A program made the position numbers and the translations under genes. A stretch of DNA of 64,000 nt from assembly GCF_037996645.1 (NCBI RefSeq), contig NZ_JBBMXV010000005.1, positions 1 to 64,000 of the forward strand, in the 5' to 3' direction. The stretch comes from Halalkalicoccus tibetensis. Lineage in GTDB: Archaea > Halobacteriota > Halobacteria > Halobacteriales > Halalkalicoccaceae. Under the pieces are notes generated by a model. The model made no database searches, was not told the origin of the DNA, and saw nothing but the letters and a program-made list of their open reading frames with translations. Positions 1 to 9,870 of the stretch are shown piece after piece. Numbering within the stretch: position 1 is the first letter of the stretch; the number at the start of each line of letters is the position of its first letter.

Positions 1-57
1 ATGTCAGCACATACTGTGTTTCCACAGTTTATTAAGAATCCTTCTTTTAACGGAGGT

Positions 58-591
58 ATGTCCGCAATCGAGCTTACAGCGAGTCAGAAGAGTATCCTCA
101 CTGCACTTGTCGACCTCCACCGTGATCGAGAGAATGCAGTGAAAGGTGATGAGATAGCCGGAGAAGTCGACCGCAATCCAGGAACGATCCGCAATCAGAT
201 GCAGAGTCTGAAAGCCCTGCAGTTGGTCGAAGGAGTCCCCGGCCCAAAAGGCGGATACAAGCCGACAGTAACGGCGTTTGAAGTACTGGATGTGGATCAA
301 TTGGACGAACCAGCAGCGGTTTCGCTGACTCACAACGGGGAGGCCGTCGAAGATGCCAATATCCGCGAAATCGATCTTTCGAGCGTTCAGCATCCTGAGC
401 AGTGTCGTGCGGAAATTCACATTCAAGGATCAGTTCAGGACTACCAGGACGGTGATTCAGTTACGGTTGGCCCAACGCCACTCTCAAAGCTTGTGGTCAA
501 AGGGACGCTCGACGGCATCGATACGACCAATAGGATTCTCGTGGTGCAGGTCGATCGACTCGAAGCGCCTGTTGGTGAACCGGATCACTAA
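58..591 (+). CDS. Haloarchaeal winged-helix transcriptional regulator (Rrf2/TrmB-like annotation)
   Basis: A 177-residue DNA-binding protein. Residues about 6-60 form a winged helix: a helical segment (SQKSILTALVDLH), a recognition region (EVDRNPGTIRNQMQSLKAL) and a wing (GPKGGYKPT). The C-terminal half, residues 75-175, is a beta-rich domain that probably senses a ligand; I cannot name the ligand. The reading frame is open from base 1, but homologues as I remember them start at MSAIELT, so the ATG at 58 is preferred. GGAGGT lies directly before that ATG, too close for normal Shine-Dalgarno spacing, so the upstream ATG at 1 stays possible. It stands alone, with about 880 bp of gene-poor sequence downstream. 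Confidence 0.8.
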   Translation: MSAIELTASQKSILTALVDLHRDRENAVKGDEIAGEVDRNPGTIRNQMQSLKALQLVEGVPGPKGGYKPTVTAFEVLDVDQLDEPAAVSLTHNGEAVEDANIREIDLSSVQHPEQCRAEIHIQGSVQDYQDGDSVTVGPTPLSKLVVKGTLDGIDTTNRILVVQVDRLEAPVGEPDH

Positions 592-1469
592 CAGTAGATA
601 TCGTCTCGCCCTCAGGAGATCCATAGCTCCGTAGTGTAGTCGGAACGCGACGATTCTCTCCGGGGCAGGGTGATCCCAGCCCCGACAGGCAGCAGGATTG
701 CAATGGGCCACATCAGATCCCGTGCCCGTGTGAGCCATCGACGCTCTCTGCGAAAAAGCTACGGACTTGTTCGGCTAAACGAGAGATTGTCATCTTGACG
801 AAGCAGAATCGGCTAAGCTGCGAATGTTGGTGAGAGGCGGGGGCTGGTATGGAATCCAGCCCACCACGGATACGGGGTACGGAGCCGCAATGTCTGAACG
901 GCCAGTACCCGTGTCGTATACTGACACCTAGTGATTAAAAGCTACGGATGTATTCGATGATTGATAGAGGGTCGCTTCTCTACTGCACTGTTCAGTCACC
1001 GGATAGCTATCCATCGTATTAGATGCCATCTCCGTACGGACGGATAGCTGATGCATTACCCTCTATGCGAGACGCTATCTCGTAATCATAGCGTGTGTTT
1101 CCATCGAAAGCCTATCCGAAGTGGATAGGCGAAATGCCAGCACTAACCAGTAGCGATCGGTGGGGATGGATCGCCAGACAGTGCTGTCGTTCCATACGAC
1201 TTAATTCCTCTGCAGGATCGGGCCTCCTAGCTCGTAATAGGAGTTGGAATTCGGTATCATCACTCCTCACAGAGGGTAAACGTCTGTTGTGCGATCATCC
1301 GAGACATCCTTGGTAACAGTGCGTCCCCCACCAACCCTCATCAAAACGCGATACGACATCGCAGGTGTATTAGAACCGGTCATGAGACAGAGCGCTCAAG
1401 AGACCTGCTCTATAAGCAACGAGCAGTGAGCCAAGGTTTGTAATCACAACAACAGAAGCATGTCACTCC
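592..1469. other. Gene-poor interval
   Basis: I find no convincing gene here. Short open frames on both strands have unlikely composition for a halophile (Arg/Ser/Cys rich, few acidic residues). A stretch near 1157-1186 resembles one near 50207-50240 (both contain TGGGGATG, ATCGCCAGA), which suggests decayed remains of the same sequence in two places. Confidence 0.5.
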
Positions 1470-1832
1470 TCAGCCTGAATTGAGTTCATCGTGCCGCACG
1501 CGAGCAGCCCATCGAGCAAGTAGTGGCTGATCAAGACAGCGTATGAGTTCGTGACGGGGATCACAACCAACGATGCCAACGTCACTGAGGACCGGGAGAT
1601 GCCACTGATAGAGGTCCGCTGCGATATCCTGGTAAAGTTCTCGGGTGAGGAGCTGTCGGAGCACGGCAGCTTCAAGAGTTGCGACATCCTCGATTAACGT
1701 CTCGAACTCGATGGGATTCTCTGAGGAGTCAAGCAACGAATACAGCGCAAAACGGCGTCGCTTGTTGGCTAATAGTTCGAATACTGTATCGAATGAGGGA
1801 GATGGGTGTTGGCTGCTCGATCCATATGTCAT
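1470..1832 (-). CDS. DUF7344-type small helix-turn-helix protein
   Basis: A 120-residue protein of the haloarchaeal DUF7344 type, a compact winged-helix-like fold thought to act in transcription control. The hallmark is the segment 'LLANKRRRFALYSLLD' (residues 20-35), followed by a helix with 'FETLIEDVATLEA'. The second half contains 'LPVLSDVGIVGCDP', where the family usually has an 'HLPKLDDAGVVDYD'-like stretch. The start at 1832 gives a normal-length protein. The gene is isolated and convergent with nothing obvious; its target is unknown. Confidence 0.75.
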   Translation of the reverse strand: MTYGSSSQHPSPSFDTVFELLANKRRRFALYSLLDSSENPIEFETLIEDVATLEAAVLRQLLTRELYQDIAADLYQWHLPVLSDVGIVGCDPRHELIRCLDQPLLARWAARVRHDELNSG

Positions 1833-2033
1833 TAGCAGGTCTACTATAATTCACAGATATAACTCTGCTGCATTATAGTGAGACGTGGGTATGAATCAGT
1901 ATTGTTACTCCTTGAAGAGGTCGACCATCTGTTCTATGAACATCTGATAGATTTCTTCGGCCTGTATGGGATCTAAGGCAGCCCATTTATAAGAGTGATG
2001 ATAGGTAGATGAAGTGCTATCCTCGGAAGGATA

Positions 2034-3332
2034 TCAAGGCCACAGACCGCGAGCACTATGTGCTTTCGCAATCCGCGAAAGCGCTACGATATATGCGGCA
2101 TCTCGCCACGAAATATCTTGGTTCTCGAATTCCGAGCGGACTGCTTCCCATGCAGCCACCATTTCCGTCTCGAGCTCATCATTGACTCGCTGGAGCGACC
2201 ATGATCGTCGGTTGATGTCTTGTAACCATTCGAAATAACTGACAGTTACTCCACCAGCATTCGCCAAGATATCGGGAATTACCGGAATCTCGCGCTCGCT
2301 GAGGATCGTATCTGCAGCAGATGTAATTGGACCATTTGCCCCCTCGATGATAATATCGGCTTGGATCGAGTTCGCATTGGTCTCTGTGATGACGTTTCCT
2401 AATGCTGCCGGAATAAGAACATCAACGTCGAGCTCGAGGAGCTCGTCGTTCGAGATCACGTCAGTAGCGTATTGTGTAACTGCTTCTGGCTCTTCGTCGT
2501 GTGATGGGACAGTTCGTGTGTCAATTCCTGCAGCATCGTACATTGCCCCGTTCACGTCGCTGATCGCGACAACGGTTGCACCCCAATCATCAAGCAGCCG
2601 TGCAGCGTTCGCTCCGACGCTTCCATACCCTTGTAATGCGACTGTCGTCTCCGAAAGCGGCCGTTCATAGTGCTCACAGGCTGCTCGTGTGATAATAGCA
2701 ACGCTTCGTCCGGGAGCCTCCTCACGGCCTTCACTCCCGCCAATGACTGGCGGTTTCCCCGTTACGACACCAGGGGTTGTCTCTCCTTCCTGCATCGAGT
2801 ACGCATCCATGAGCCACGCCATCGTTTGCGGATCTGTCCCCATATCAGGTGCCGGGATATCCTGGGTCGGACCGATTACATCCCGCATCTCCTGTGCAAA
2901 TCGACGTGTCAGTCGCTCTTTCTCGGCTGTACTCAGGTCTTTGGGGTTGACTGCGATCCCACCCTTCGCACCACCAAACGGCAGCCCCATCACGGCACAT
3001 TTCCACGTCATCCACATCCCGAGACCGACACATTCGTCCCGTGTTACCTCGGGATGATATCGAAGACCTCCTTTGTACGGTCCTTTGACGCTGTCGTGTT
3101 GAGCACGATAGCCCGTAAACACCTCGACAGAGCCATCATCTCGTTTGATTGGGACCGTGACTTCATGAACTTGTTTTGGATATTTGAGCCGCTCGACGAT
3201 GCTTGAATCAATATTGAGATGATTCGACGCGTGGTGGAGCTGCCGGCGTGCCGTCTCAAGGGCCGATTCTGGTTTTTCTGACTCTGGCGCTTCGCGTTCT
3301 GAATCCGTCCGTTCGTTGCTTGTTGAAGTCAT
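2034..3332 (-). CDS. gdhB: Glutamate dehydrogenase, copy 1
   Basis: A cytoplasmic Glu/Leu/Phe/Val dehydrogenase of 432 residues. It catalyses reversible oxidative deamination of glutamate to 2-oxoglutarate and ammonia with NAD(P). Residues about 95-130 carry the substrate-binding region with '[12 protein letters not shown]', and '[13 protein letters not shown]' holds the catalytic lysine. The Rossmann domain has '[17 protein letters not shown]'. The frame is open a further 18 codons upstream, but the ATG at 3332 is chosen because it lies 2 bp after the stop of the small zinc-protein gene and matches the second copy at 42319-43620, which has the same upstream neighbour. That neighbour and the Bat-type regulator behind it suggest nitrogen- or redox-linked control. 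Differences from copy 2 are mostly conservative. Confidence 0.97.
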   Translation of the reverse strand: MTSTSNERTDSEREAPESEKPESALETARRQLHHASNHLNIDSSIVERLKYPKQVHEVTVPIKRDDGSVEVFTGYRAQHDSVKGPYKGGLRYHPEVTRDECVGLGMWMTWKCAVMGLPFGGAKGGIAVNPKDLSTAEKERLTRRFAQEMRDVIGPTQDIPAPDMGTDPQTMAWLMDAYSMQEGETTPGVVTGKPPVIGGSEGREEAPGRSVAIITRAACEHYERPLSETTVALQGYGSVGANAARLLDDWGATVVAISDVNGAMYDAAGIDTRTVPSHDEEPEAVTQYATDVISNDELLELDVDVLIPAALGNVITETNANSIQADIIIEGANGPITSAADTILSEREIPVIPDILANAGGVTVSYFEWLQDINRRSWSLQRVNDELETEMVAAWEAVRSEFENQDISWRDAAYIVALSRIAKAHSARGLWP

Positions 3333-3334
3333 AG

Positions 3335-3475
3335 CTATTCGAGGGGTATTAGCCGGTTTCGCATCTGACCGCCACAGTTGGGGCAAGATGTTGCTTTCTC
3401 TTTAACACAGATTGTGCCACAGTTGAAGCACTCATATGGACGTTTCCCATCAGGTTCTGAGTAGCTGTCTTTCAT
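3335..3475 (-). CDS. Rubrerythrin-like zinc-ribbon micro-protein, copy 1
   Basis: A 46-residue protein with two knuckles, CFNCG (residues 16-20) and CPNCGG (31-36), ending 'MRNRLIPLE'. Haloarchaeal proteins of this kind are annotated as rubrerythrin-like domain proteins; four cysteines probably bind zinc or iron. Its stop lies 2 bp before the GDH start, so the two are very likely co-transcribed and translationally linked. The same pair with the same spacing occurs at 43623-43766, which argues that it is a real gene with a job tied to GDH. Function unknown. Confidence 0.85.
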   Translation of the reverse strand: MKDSYSEPDGKRPYECFNCGTICVKEKATSCPNCGGQMRNRLIPLE

Positions 3476-3589
3476 GGTTTGGTGTAGCGCACCGATTCAA
3501 GCACGGTGCTCTATAAATCAATAATAATTATAGATAGTAGTGCTCTTTGGTTGAATATAGAGCTACTGTCGAATAGAGAGCCTCATTAT

Positions 3590-6463
3590 TCAACTCTCCA
3601 CTCTCAAAGCAGCTGCAGTAACTCCCGCACTATCAAACAGGGTAGTAAACAGTTTATATTGAACAATCCGCGCATGCTGATAGAACGCTGCCGGTGAGAT
3701 CCCGAGTGTAGCCGCGACCTCTTCACCGGTACTTTCACGGGGCGATTCGAAAAAGCCACTGTAGTACGCTGTCTGAATCACTTCAAGCTGGCGATCGGTG
3801 AGCTGCTCGAGGATCTGTGATCTGAGATCAGTTTGGGAAGGATGATCGACCGTTTGCTTTGATCGGAGCTTGACGTCGGCAAACGTTTCGCGTAGGAAAT
3901 GATCGATCTGCCGCAGATGGCCACTGTCAGGGATATCCATCACAAGCGTCGCCATGTTTGGCTCTACTGTTGCGCTTTGGAGAATAGCTCCATGATTGGC
4001 TAATTCAAGCGCAAGAAATGGTTGGGTGAGTTGCAGTCGTAAGACCCCGCCAGTAGCATCGGTGTTGATTCGCTGGGTTGTCTCGATGGCAACGGATTCA
4101 GCAGCTACCTGTTCAACTGTATCTATCGATCCGTTTTCAATAGTGAGGAATACATAACATCCATCGTCTATTTGCTGAACACCTCCTCGATAGGAGATCG
4201 TACAGTCCGCTTTTCGAGCGAGCCAGGAGAGAATAAACACTGGATCGTTGATTGAAAACTCAGCTTGAGTCACAGATGTAGTGAGTAGCGCGTTTTTCTG
4301 TTCGATAGTGCTGATCGCAGAGGCGATTGTCTTCCCGAGTTCGACAAGTACGTCACGGGATAACTCATCGAAAGCGTCCCGTTGCCCCGCATACACGGCC
4401 AAAACACCATACGATAGGCCATCATATTCAAGTGGAATACTCAAGATGGAGAGATAATCCCGCGAGAGAGCGCTTTTTCGCCAGTCCTCTTCCCGGAGTC
4501 CATCCGCAACGTTAGTAATCATCGTCATTTCGCGTGTTGCAGCAGTTCGTCCTGTCGGGTCTCCCTGTGAGGCTTCGACTGAAAATGCAAGGCTATCTAG
4601 ATACCCTTGTTCGGTCCCAGCCCATGCGCGAGGTTGTACTGTTTCTGTCGGTGAATCTATCGTGCCGATCCAAGCGAAATCAAACCGGTCATCAGCAGTG
4701 AGTAGTTCACAAACGGTATGCTCAATTCCTTCCCGTGTTTCTGCTTGGACGAGAGCTTGATCGATCTCCCGGATCGTCTCATTGATACGGTTGAGTGTTG
4801 TGAGTTGATCGTTTTGTTGTTGTAGCTCCCGCTCCTGTTTCCGAAGGCGACTTTCGCGTGTAACACGATCAAGTGCAGCCTCGGCGGTTGCAGCGAGTAG
4901 ATCAACAAGCTCCCGTGTTATCTCGTCGAATGCACCGACAGTCGCTGAACCGACGAAGAACACGCCATGACTTCCAAGTGGAATGTAGGCAGCACTCCGA
5001 ATATCCGTCGCCTGGTTCTTCAAGCGCGTTCCGGTATGGACGTCGCTGAAGAAGAGTGGTTCATCCTGAACGAAGCTATAGCTTATCAACCCATCACCGT
5101 TTGCGTGGATTGTCGGTAGTGGGCCATTCAAACGCTCCATTGCGGTCGAATACGCAGACGGGATGAGTTCATTGTGATTGTCATCGAAGAGATAGACACC
5201 ACTCGCATCGAGATTCAGAACGCCGGGTGTATCGTCAACGGTGTGTTGTGCGATTTCTTGGTGTGTTCCGGCATAGAGGAAATCACGTGCTGTCTCTTGG
5301 AGGGTTGCTAATGCCTCTTCGCGCTGCTTTCGCTTCGTAACATCTCGACAGCTATACAGCAGGGTGCCGTCTTGAATCGAGACTTCCCGAACGTTAACGA
5401 GCAGGGTGTGTTCGTAACCAGCCTTATCCGTCGCCGTACATTCAATGTTTTTCAGTACACCCTCGCTTGCGAGTTCCTTGCGATCGAAGAGGTTCTCTCC
5501 AAGAAGATCGTCAATTGACCCTAGGTCTCGGATCTCATCGGAGGTATATCCGAAAATAAAGTGAACGTTTGGACATACATAGGTGTACTCTCCCTCCTCA
5601 TCTGTAATAAGAATTGTATCGGTCATATTATTAAGTGTTACACGATGCAATTCCTCGGATCGGCGAAGATCTCGCTCGAGGGTAACTCGATCCGTAATAT
5701 CGACGCCTTCGACGACGATCGAGACGATCTCTTCGCGTTCATTCCGAACTGGGCGAGCAGAGAGATCGAGTATCCGTGACTTTCCGTGGTCGGGAGAACA
5801 TGTGATCACTGCGTCTCCCAGCTGACCGTTGACTGCTGTAGTGATAATCTGGTGGATATCTGCTTGGAGTCCATCCGACTGTGCCCACCAGGGTAGAGTC
5901 CAGAATGATTCTCCGATGAGTGTCTTGACGGGTTCATCGAACATCTCCTGGGCAGTCTGATTGATTCGCACTATCGAGCCAGTTGAATCGAGTATCCAGG
6001 TGGCTGTTTGCGTGTCGTGGAAAATCGCATCGAACTGTCGTGCCCGGTCCTGTTGTGTCTTCGTTCGTCGCGTAGAGCGGAGATTCTGTTCAATACGCGT
6101 GAATAGATCCGCCACATCGACTTCGTCCGGTAATTTAATGTAATCGGTTGCACCAGCACCGATCGCCTCACTTGCAATTTCTTCGCTTCCTGAATCAGTA
6201 CAGAGAATGATAGGAAGGCTCGACGTGTCCTCTCGAAGTGAACGAAGGAGATGAATGCCTGTTGATTCCTCGAGTTCATATGCGCTGATAACACAATCAA
6301 TCGGCGCAGTATGAACGATCTCAAGAGCGTCTGAGATCGTTTTCGTAGTTCGAATGGTTGTCGACGTGTGGCGATCAAACAACTCTGTGATCCGCTGAAG
6401 CCAATCAGATGAACCAGCTAGGAGAACATGAGATGAGTTTATCAGTCTGGTTGATGATGACAT
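3590..6463 (-). CDS. Bat-type multidomain sensor-transcription regulator (receiver-like, PAS, PAS, GAF, GAF, HTH_10)
   Basis: A 957-residue cytoplasmic sensor and transcription factor of the bacterio-opsin activator family. Order of domains: receiver-like fold at about 10-120; PAS at 140-260; PAS at 268-385; GAF at 395-540; GAF at 560-715; bacterio-opsin activator domain at 730-880; HTH_10 at 900-950 with 'LTDRQLEVIQTAYYSGFF' and 'ESTGEEVAATLGISPAAFYQH'. There is no histidine kinase domain, so signals seem to pass directly to DNA binding. The receiver lacks the phospho-acceptor aspartate (SAYEL where SDYxM is usual) and the acidic pair near its start. It lies just upstream of the zinc micro-protein and GDH on the same strand. 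A remnant of a paralogue occupies the same place before GDH copy 2. Confidence 0.92.
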   Translation of the reverse strand: MSSSTRLINSSHVLLAGSSDWLQRITELFDRHTSTTIRTTKTISDALEIVHTAPIDCVISAYELEESTGIHLLRSLREDTSSLPIILCTDSGSEEIASEAIGAGATDYIKLPDEVDVADLFTRIEQNLRSTRRTKTQQDRARQFDAIFHDTQTATWILDSTGSIVRINQTAQEMFDEPVKTLIGESFWTLPWWAQSDGLQADIHQIITTAVNGQLGDAVITCSPDHGKSRILDLSARPVRNEREEIVSIVVEGVDITDRVTLERDLRRSEELHRVTLNNMTDTILITDEEGEYTYVCPNVHFIFGYTSDEIRDLGSIDDLLGENLFDRKELASEGVLKNIECTATDKAGYEHTLLVNVREVSIQDGTLLYSCRDVTKRKQREEALATLQETARDFLYAGTHQEIAQHTVDDTPGVLNLDASGVYLFDDNHNELIPSAYSTAMERLNGPLPTIHANGDGLISYSFVQDEPLFFSDVHTGTRLKNQATDIRSAAYIPLGSHGVFFVGSATVGAFDEITRELVDLLAATAEAALDRVTRESRLRKQERELQQQNDQLTTLNRINETIREIDQALVQAETREGIEHTVCELLTADDRFDFAWIGTIDSPTETVQPRAWAGTEQGYLDSLAFSVEASQGDPTGRTAATREMTMITNVADGLREEDWRKSALSRDYLSILSIPLEYDGLSYGVLAVYAGQRDAFDELSRDVLVELGKTIASAISTIEQKNALLTTSVTQAEFSINDPVFILSWLARKADCTISYRGGVQQIDDGCYVFLTIENGSIDTVEQVAAESVAIETTQRINTDATGGVLRLQLTQPFLALELANHGAILQSATVEPNMATLVMDIPDSGHLRQIDHFLRETFADVKLRSKQTVDHPSQTDLRSQILEQLTDRQLEVIQTAYYSGFFESPRESTGEEVAATLGISPAAFYQHARIVQYKLFTTLFDSAGVTAAALRVES

Positions 6464-6737
6464 CCGTTGATCCTAGCTGCTAGGATCGATTTAAGCTATC
6501 GGCTCGTTGGCGATCGAGGGATGTCTCTACTGTACCCAGCAACCTCCAGATTGTCGTGTTCTCTCGCTACTGACTAAGTATGTGAATGGTTTCTGTAATT
6601 CAGCAGGATTCAACAGATTCAATATGAAAACGCCCTGCTGTGACCGAATGTTCTCAGTATAACTGACTTGGCTGTTACTCCGCATCCAGATACGGGTCAA
6701 GTATAGTATTCTCATCTACGATATCCGTCGTGTGTTG
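6464..6737. other. Intergenic sequence upstream of the Bat-type regulator
   Basis: I see no gene. The interval holds the promoter region of the regulator transcribed leftward from 6463. A short inverted motif, CTAGCTGCTAGG, sits at about 6473-6484, some 10-20 bp upstream of the start codon, and could be an operator. No experimental support. Confidence 0.3.
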
Positions 6738-7010
6738 CTATCCTTGGCGAACACGGAGACTGTTTCCGATCGCCAGCAGTTCGGATCCTTCGTGAGCGAC
6801 CACAGCAGCAGCGATTCCAAGTATTCCTATTAGTGCACCGGGAATAAGCACCGCCAATACCAGCACCGAAAAGACGATGTTCTGACGGCTGATTCCCTGT
6901 GCTCGCTTGCCGAGTGCGATCGCCTCTTGTACCTTCGTCAGATCGTCGACCATTAACGCGACGTCGACCGCCTCAATCGCTGCATCCGTCCCTACAGTAC
7001 CCTCCGTCGT
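6738..7010 (-). pseudogene. C-terminal remnant of a heavy-metal P-type (P1B) ATPase
   Basis: The longest open frame starts at 6953, but in-frame homology continues upstream to about 7010. It reads 'GTVGTDAAIEAVDVALMVDDL', the end of the P-domain seen in P1B ATPases as 'GTDVAIEAADVALM'. It is followed by the last two membrane segments and the usual tail 'VVAHEGSELLAIGNSLRV'. A stop codon lies just upstream, and the rest of the pump (metal-binding, A- and N-domains, DKTG site) is absent. A separate N-domain fragment on the opposite strand lies at 9395-9645. The gene was therefore broken and rearranged, and this piece is not expected to function. Confidence 0.8.
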
Positions 7011-7026
7011 CTACGCCGGAGAGGTG

Positions 7027-8250
7027 TCACCGCCTAACAATTAGATAGCCTGCTAAGAGAAGTCCAGTCGTTGGAAAGACGGCAAGAACGACGAAAAGCA
7101 GCTGAATCCCTCCATATGTAAGCGCAACACCTGCAATCGAGGCACCACCAGCACCAATACCAAAGACACCAAGGTACGTATATCCGAACGAGAGTCCGTG
7201 GATATCTGCGGCTGTGTATTTGCCGATTAGTGCCTGATGGATCGGTGCTTCCATGAACACGAAAAATCCGAGCGCAGCACAAATAATGATCGTCGCGATA
7301 AGTCCTGCTCCAACAAAGAATGGAAACGACAAAGACACGAGTATTAATGCAGTGAACGCTCCGATTATTGCCCACTCTGGAGAACGGTAATCACTCAATT
7401 TACCTCCGACATACTGACCTCCGCCCCCGAGTAACAGGAGCCCTGCGTAGACGTACTGGCTTGATTCAATTGTTTCTCCAGCAATTTCGACTGATCCGAA
7501 TACAGGGAGGTCAGCGAGAATTTCGGGAAGGAACGTGAATACACCACGATAATATGTTCCAGCTAGCATTGCAATCACGAACACGACAACGAACCCACCA
7601 ACGAACAGTCTCTTTGTTTGTGCAAGAAACTTTGCTGCTCCTTGCAGTTGGTCTGCGATCACGTTACCCTCCTCAAGCTGAGTACCTCCTCTTTCGTCAA
7701 ACTCCAAACGATACGCCACAAATACTCCTATGAGTGCTGGGAAGATGAGGAGGATTGCGACAAGTCGCCACTCGAGAACAGTGAGTAACAGTACTGTCAC
7801 AAGTGGTCCGATTGCGGTTCCGATATTTCCGGCAACACCATGGTAGGCAAGGGCCGTTCCTTGTTGCTTGGTGCCTCGAGTGATTAGTGAGAGTCCAGCT
7901 GGATGATAGAGACTAGCTGCTGCCCCCCAAATAACAAGAGCGATACCAAGAAGCCAGACCGTCGGTGCCAGACTGATGAGAACGAACCCACCTGCCATAC
8001 CGACCATCGAAAGAACGACAAGTCGTTTCGAACCATATCTGTCAGCCAGCGCTCCACTCGGAAGAGCTCCAACGCCGATCAATCCGTACCCTATTGCGAC
8101 AACTGTCCCTAGGACTGCTGCTGAGACATCGAAAATATCGAGCCAGATCACGACGAACAGTGGAATCACCATCTCATAGATATGAAACATCCCATGACCG
8201 ATCATTGTAAAATATGTGATAGTCTTATCGTTCTTGTCCATAGACGTCAT
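7027..8250 (-). CDS. MFS transporter, fosmidomycin-resistance-like
   Basis: A 407-residue inner-membrane major facilitator with about 12 hydrophobic segments and the loop motif 'GALADRYGSKRLV' between segments 2 and 3. The opening 'FTMIGHGMFHIYEMVIPLF' resembles exporters of the FSR type, which move drugs or metabolites outward with protons. The start at 8250 gives full family length. Next, on the same strand upstream, is a Bat-type regulator gene (8338-9039), about 90 bp away, and the pair may form a regulated exporter unit. Substrate unknown. Both lie between two fragments of a disrupted metal ATPase. Confidence 0.88.
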   Translation of the reverse strand: MTSMDKNDKTITYFTMIGHGMFHIYEMVIPLFVVIWLDIFDVSAAVLGTVVAIGYGLIGVGALPSGALADRYGSKRLVVLSMVGMAGGFVLISLAPTVWLLGIALVIWGAAASLYHPAGLSLITRGTKQQGTALAYHGVAGNIGTAIGPLVTVLLLTVLEWRLVAILLIFPALIGVFVAYRLEFDERGGTQLEEGNVIADQLQGAAKFLAQTKRLFVGGFVVVFVIAMLAGTYYRGVFTFLPEILADLPVFGSVEIAGETIESSQYVYAGLLLLGGGGQYVGGKLSDYRSPEWAIIGAFTALILVSLSFPFFVGAGLIATIIICAALGFFVFMEAPIHQALIGKYTAADIHGLSFGYTYLGVFGIGAGGASIAGVALTYGGIQLLFVVLAVFPTTGLLLAGYLIVRR

Positions 8251-8337
8251 GAGCCAAACGATAGGTAAAACAACTGGTCCCTCCCATGGGAGGTAGCGGT
8301 ATCGTCAGCGAATTACGACCTGTGTCACTATGTAGAC

Positions 8338-9039
8338 TCAGAACGAATCGATCCCGGTCAGGAGTTTGGCCTCGGCTTTTCGGAGATGTTCTAAGAGCGT
8401 CGTTTTCGAAATACCGAGTTCGGCAGCAAGTTCACGAGCAGTTGTTTCGCGTGGATATTCGTAGTAGCCCCATGAACGAGCGAGGAGAAACGCTTCCCGT
8501 TGTCTTACTGTGAGATGACCACCGCCCTTGATGGTTGTTTGATCGTTGTTTGATGGTGGTGTGTTATAAGCACTTGATGCAGCAGCAAGCTTGAGGAGAG
8601 TAATATCTGCGCTATATTCGTCTTCTATCTCCGCAAGTTGTTGCTGCAAAGTTCGACGGTCCGTCCGAACAATCAGTGACCGCTGTTCGCGTCCCTGTTC
8701 GTGTCTGGTTGGCCCATAGTGGATAAACCCACGTGAGGTGAACGCTTGTTTGATGCTTAGACTTGATTCAAATTCGACTAAAACGGGCTGTGTTGTTGAT
8801 CCCTGTAGTGATTCTGGGTTGATCGGCGGTCGGGACAGAACGGTAACCGATTCGGTTAATGCTGATTTTCGAACGCTCCCTATGAGGGCGTTGAGTGCCT
8901 CCTGTGTGTCCGTAGAATGTGTACAGACCACTGCTATTGTGTTTCGATGGTATCGTTGTATGGGCGTAGAGTCCAGCGTCCACTTCACGTGTTGTTTCGA
9001 GGGTCCAGCAAGATGGATGCCAGATATCGACTGTGACAT
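8338..9039 (-). CDS. HTH_10 (Bat-type) transcription regulator
   Basis: A 233-residue regulator. The N-terminal ~160 residues form a bacterio-opsin activator-like sensory domain with no PAS or GAF added. The C-terminus carries HTH_10: 'LTVRQREAFLLARSWGYYEYP' followed by 'TARELAAELGISKTTLLEHLRKAE'. The N-terminus (MSQSISGIHLAGPSKQHVK) matches the length of the small Bat-like class. It precedes the MFS transporter on the same strand, so control of that exporter is a reasonable inference. One of five such intact regulators in the window. Confidence 0.88.
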   Translation of the reverse strand: MSQSISGIHLAGPSKQHVKWTLDSTPIQRYHRNTIAVVCTHSTDTQEALNALIGSVRKSALTESVTVLSRPPINPESLQGSTTQPVLVEFESSLSIKQAFTSRGFIHYGPTRHEQGREQRSLIVRTDRRTLQQQLAEIEDEYSADITLLKLAAASSAYNTPPSNNDQTTIKGGGHLTVRQREAFLLARSWGYYEYPRETTARELAAELGISKTTLLEHLRKAEAKLLTGIDSF

Positions 9040-9394
9040 GAAGCAATTCGCTCTTAGTCGTACTCATGGCTGTGGGTTACTGTGACACTGCATATGTGTT
9101 CCGTCGATTCAGTGGCAGATACTGGAGGATGAGAAGAGTAGGATAGTTTCAGATTGGGCTCTTCCTGACTGTCGAGAATACTCTCATATGTCGGTAGTAT
9201 TGACAGAGACTGATACACTAATTGTAAATCATAACTATTGCCCATGGTGGAAATGGTTATAGTTTGACCGGTGGCATTAATTACCACGCCATTCATCATC
9301 GGCGTTCATCACTCAGTCGACGAACTTTTCCCGCCATCCGTCTACGCGACCACTTCAGCCGTCTCCTGAGGAAGGCAACTCAGCGTACGAGCGC

Positions 9395-9645
9395 GGTCTC
9401 GAAAGAACAGACGGTTCGGGAATTCAGTTCGATCACCGGCTACGGTGCTCAAGCACAGCTCGTCGAAGAGATGTTGTATGTCGGCAAACCAGGACTATTC
9501 GAACGATTCGATCTCGATAGTAAGGAGATCACAGCGGTTGATGAACTGCGAGCGGAGGGCAAGACTGTCGGACTCGTTGGGACCGAAGGCGGATCACGGG
9601 TGTGATTGCTCTTCGGGATGAGCCACGACTAGAAGCAGCGGACGA
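9395..9645 (+). pseudogene. Nucleotide-binding-domain fragment of a P-type metal ATPase
   Basis: The frame reads 'FSSITGYGAQAQLVEE', 'YVGKPGLFERFDLD' and 'GKTVGLVGTEGG', the order found in the N-domain of P1B ATPases. A one-base shift near 9600 then moves homology to the next frame, 'TGVIALRDEPRLEAADEI', the start of the P-domain hinge. No HP-containing upstream half or DKTG segment is present. It is on the strand opposite to the C-terminal remnant at 6738-7010, so the two cannot be a simple interrupted gene; an inversion or two separate losses is needed. Confidence 0.72.
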
Positions 9646-9850
9646 GATCGAGCGGGCTGACGCTGCCCTGGCTGCGCTCGCGGCCCAACACTTCAGTACA
9701 GGCACAGCAACTGTGGTCTACATCTATACAACCGATACTGCCACTGGTGAAGGAGCTGAAACCGTTCTGGCCAGTGAGGGATATGGTGATTCGGTCACGT
9801 GCGTGAACGGCTTCCGGTTTATTAAGGATTTGCTTGCAGACGGTCTGTAA
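9646..9850 (+). pseudogene. 3' fragment of an unrecognised small protein joined to the ATPase fragment
   Basis: Directly after the ATPase homology ends, the frame continues as 'ERADAALAALAAQH', 'VYIYTTDTATGEGAETVL' and 'SVTCVNGFRFIKDLLAD' to a stop at 9850. It reads like real halophile protein rather than noise, but belongs to another family. It may be the end of a PIN-like or nucleic-acid-binding protein; I am not sure. Its 5' part is missing, so this is a chimeric junction near 9645. Confidence 0.5.
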
Positions 9851-9870
9851 CCGGACCAGTCCACTGACAG

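Noticed and set aside
1095-1316. A 73-codon frame in the first gene-poor interval
   Set aside because: Trp/Cys/Arg/Ser-rich with few acidic residues; a partly similar stretch at 50.2 kb has stops, so no selection on the frame is evident.
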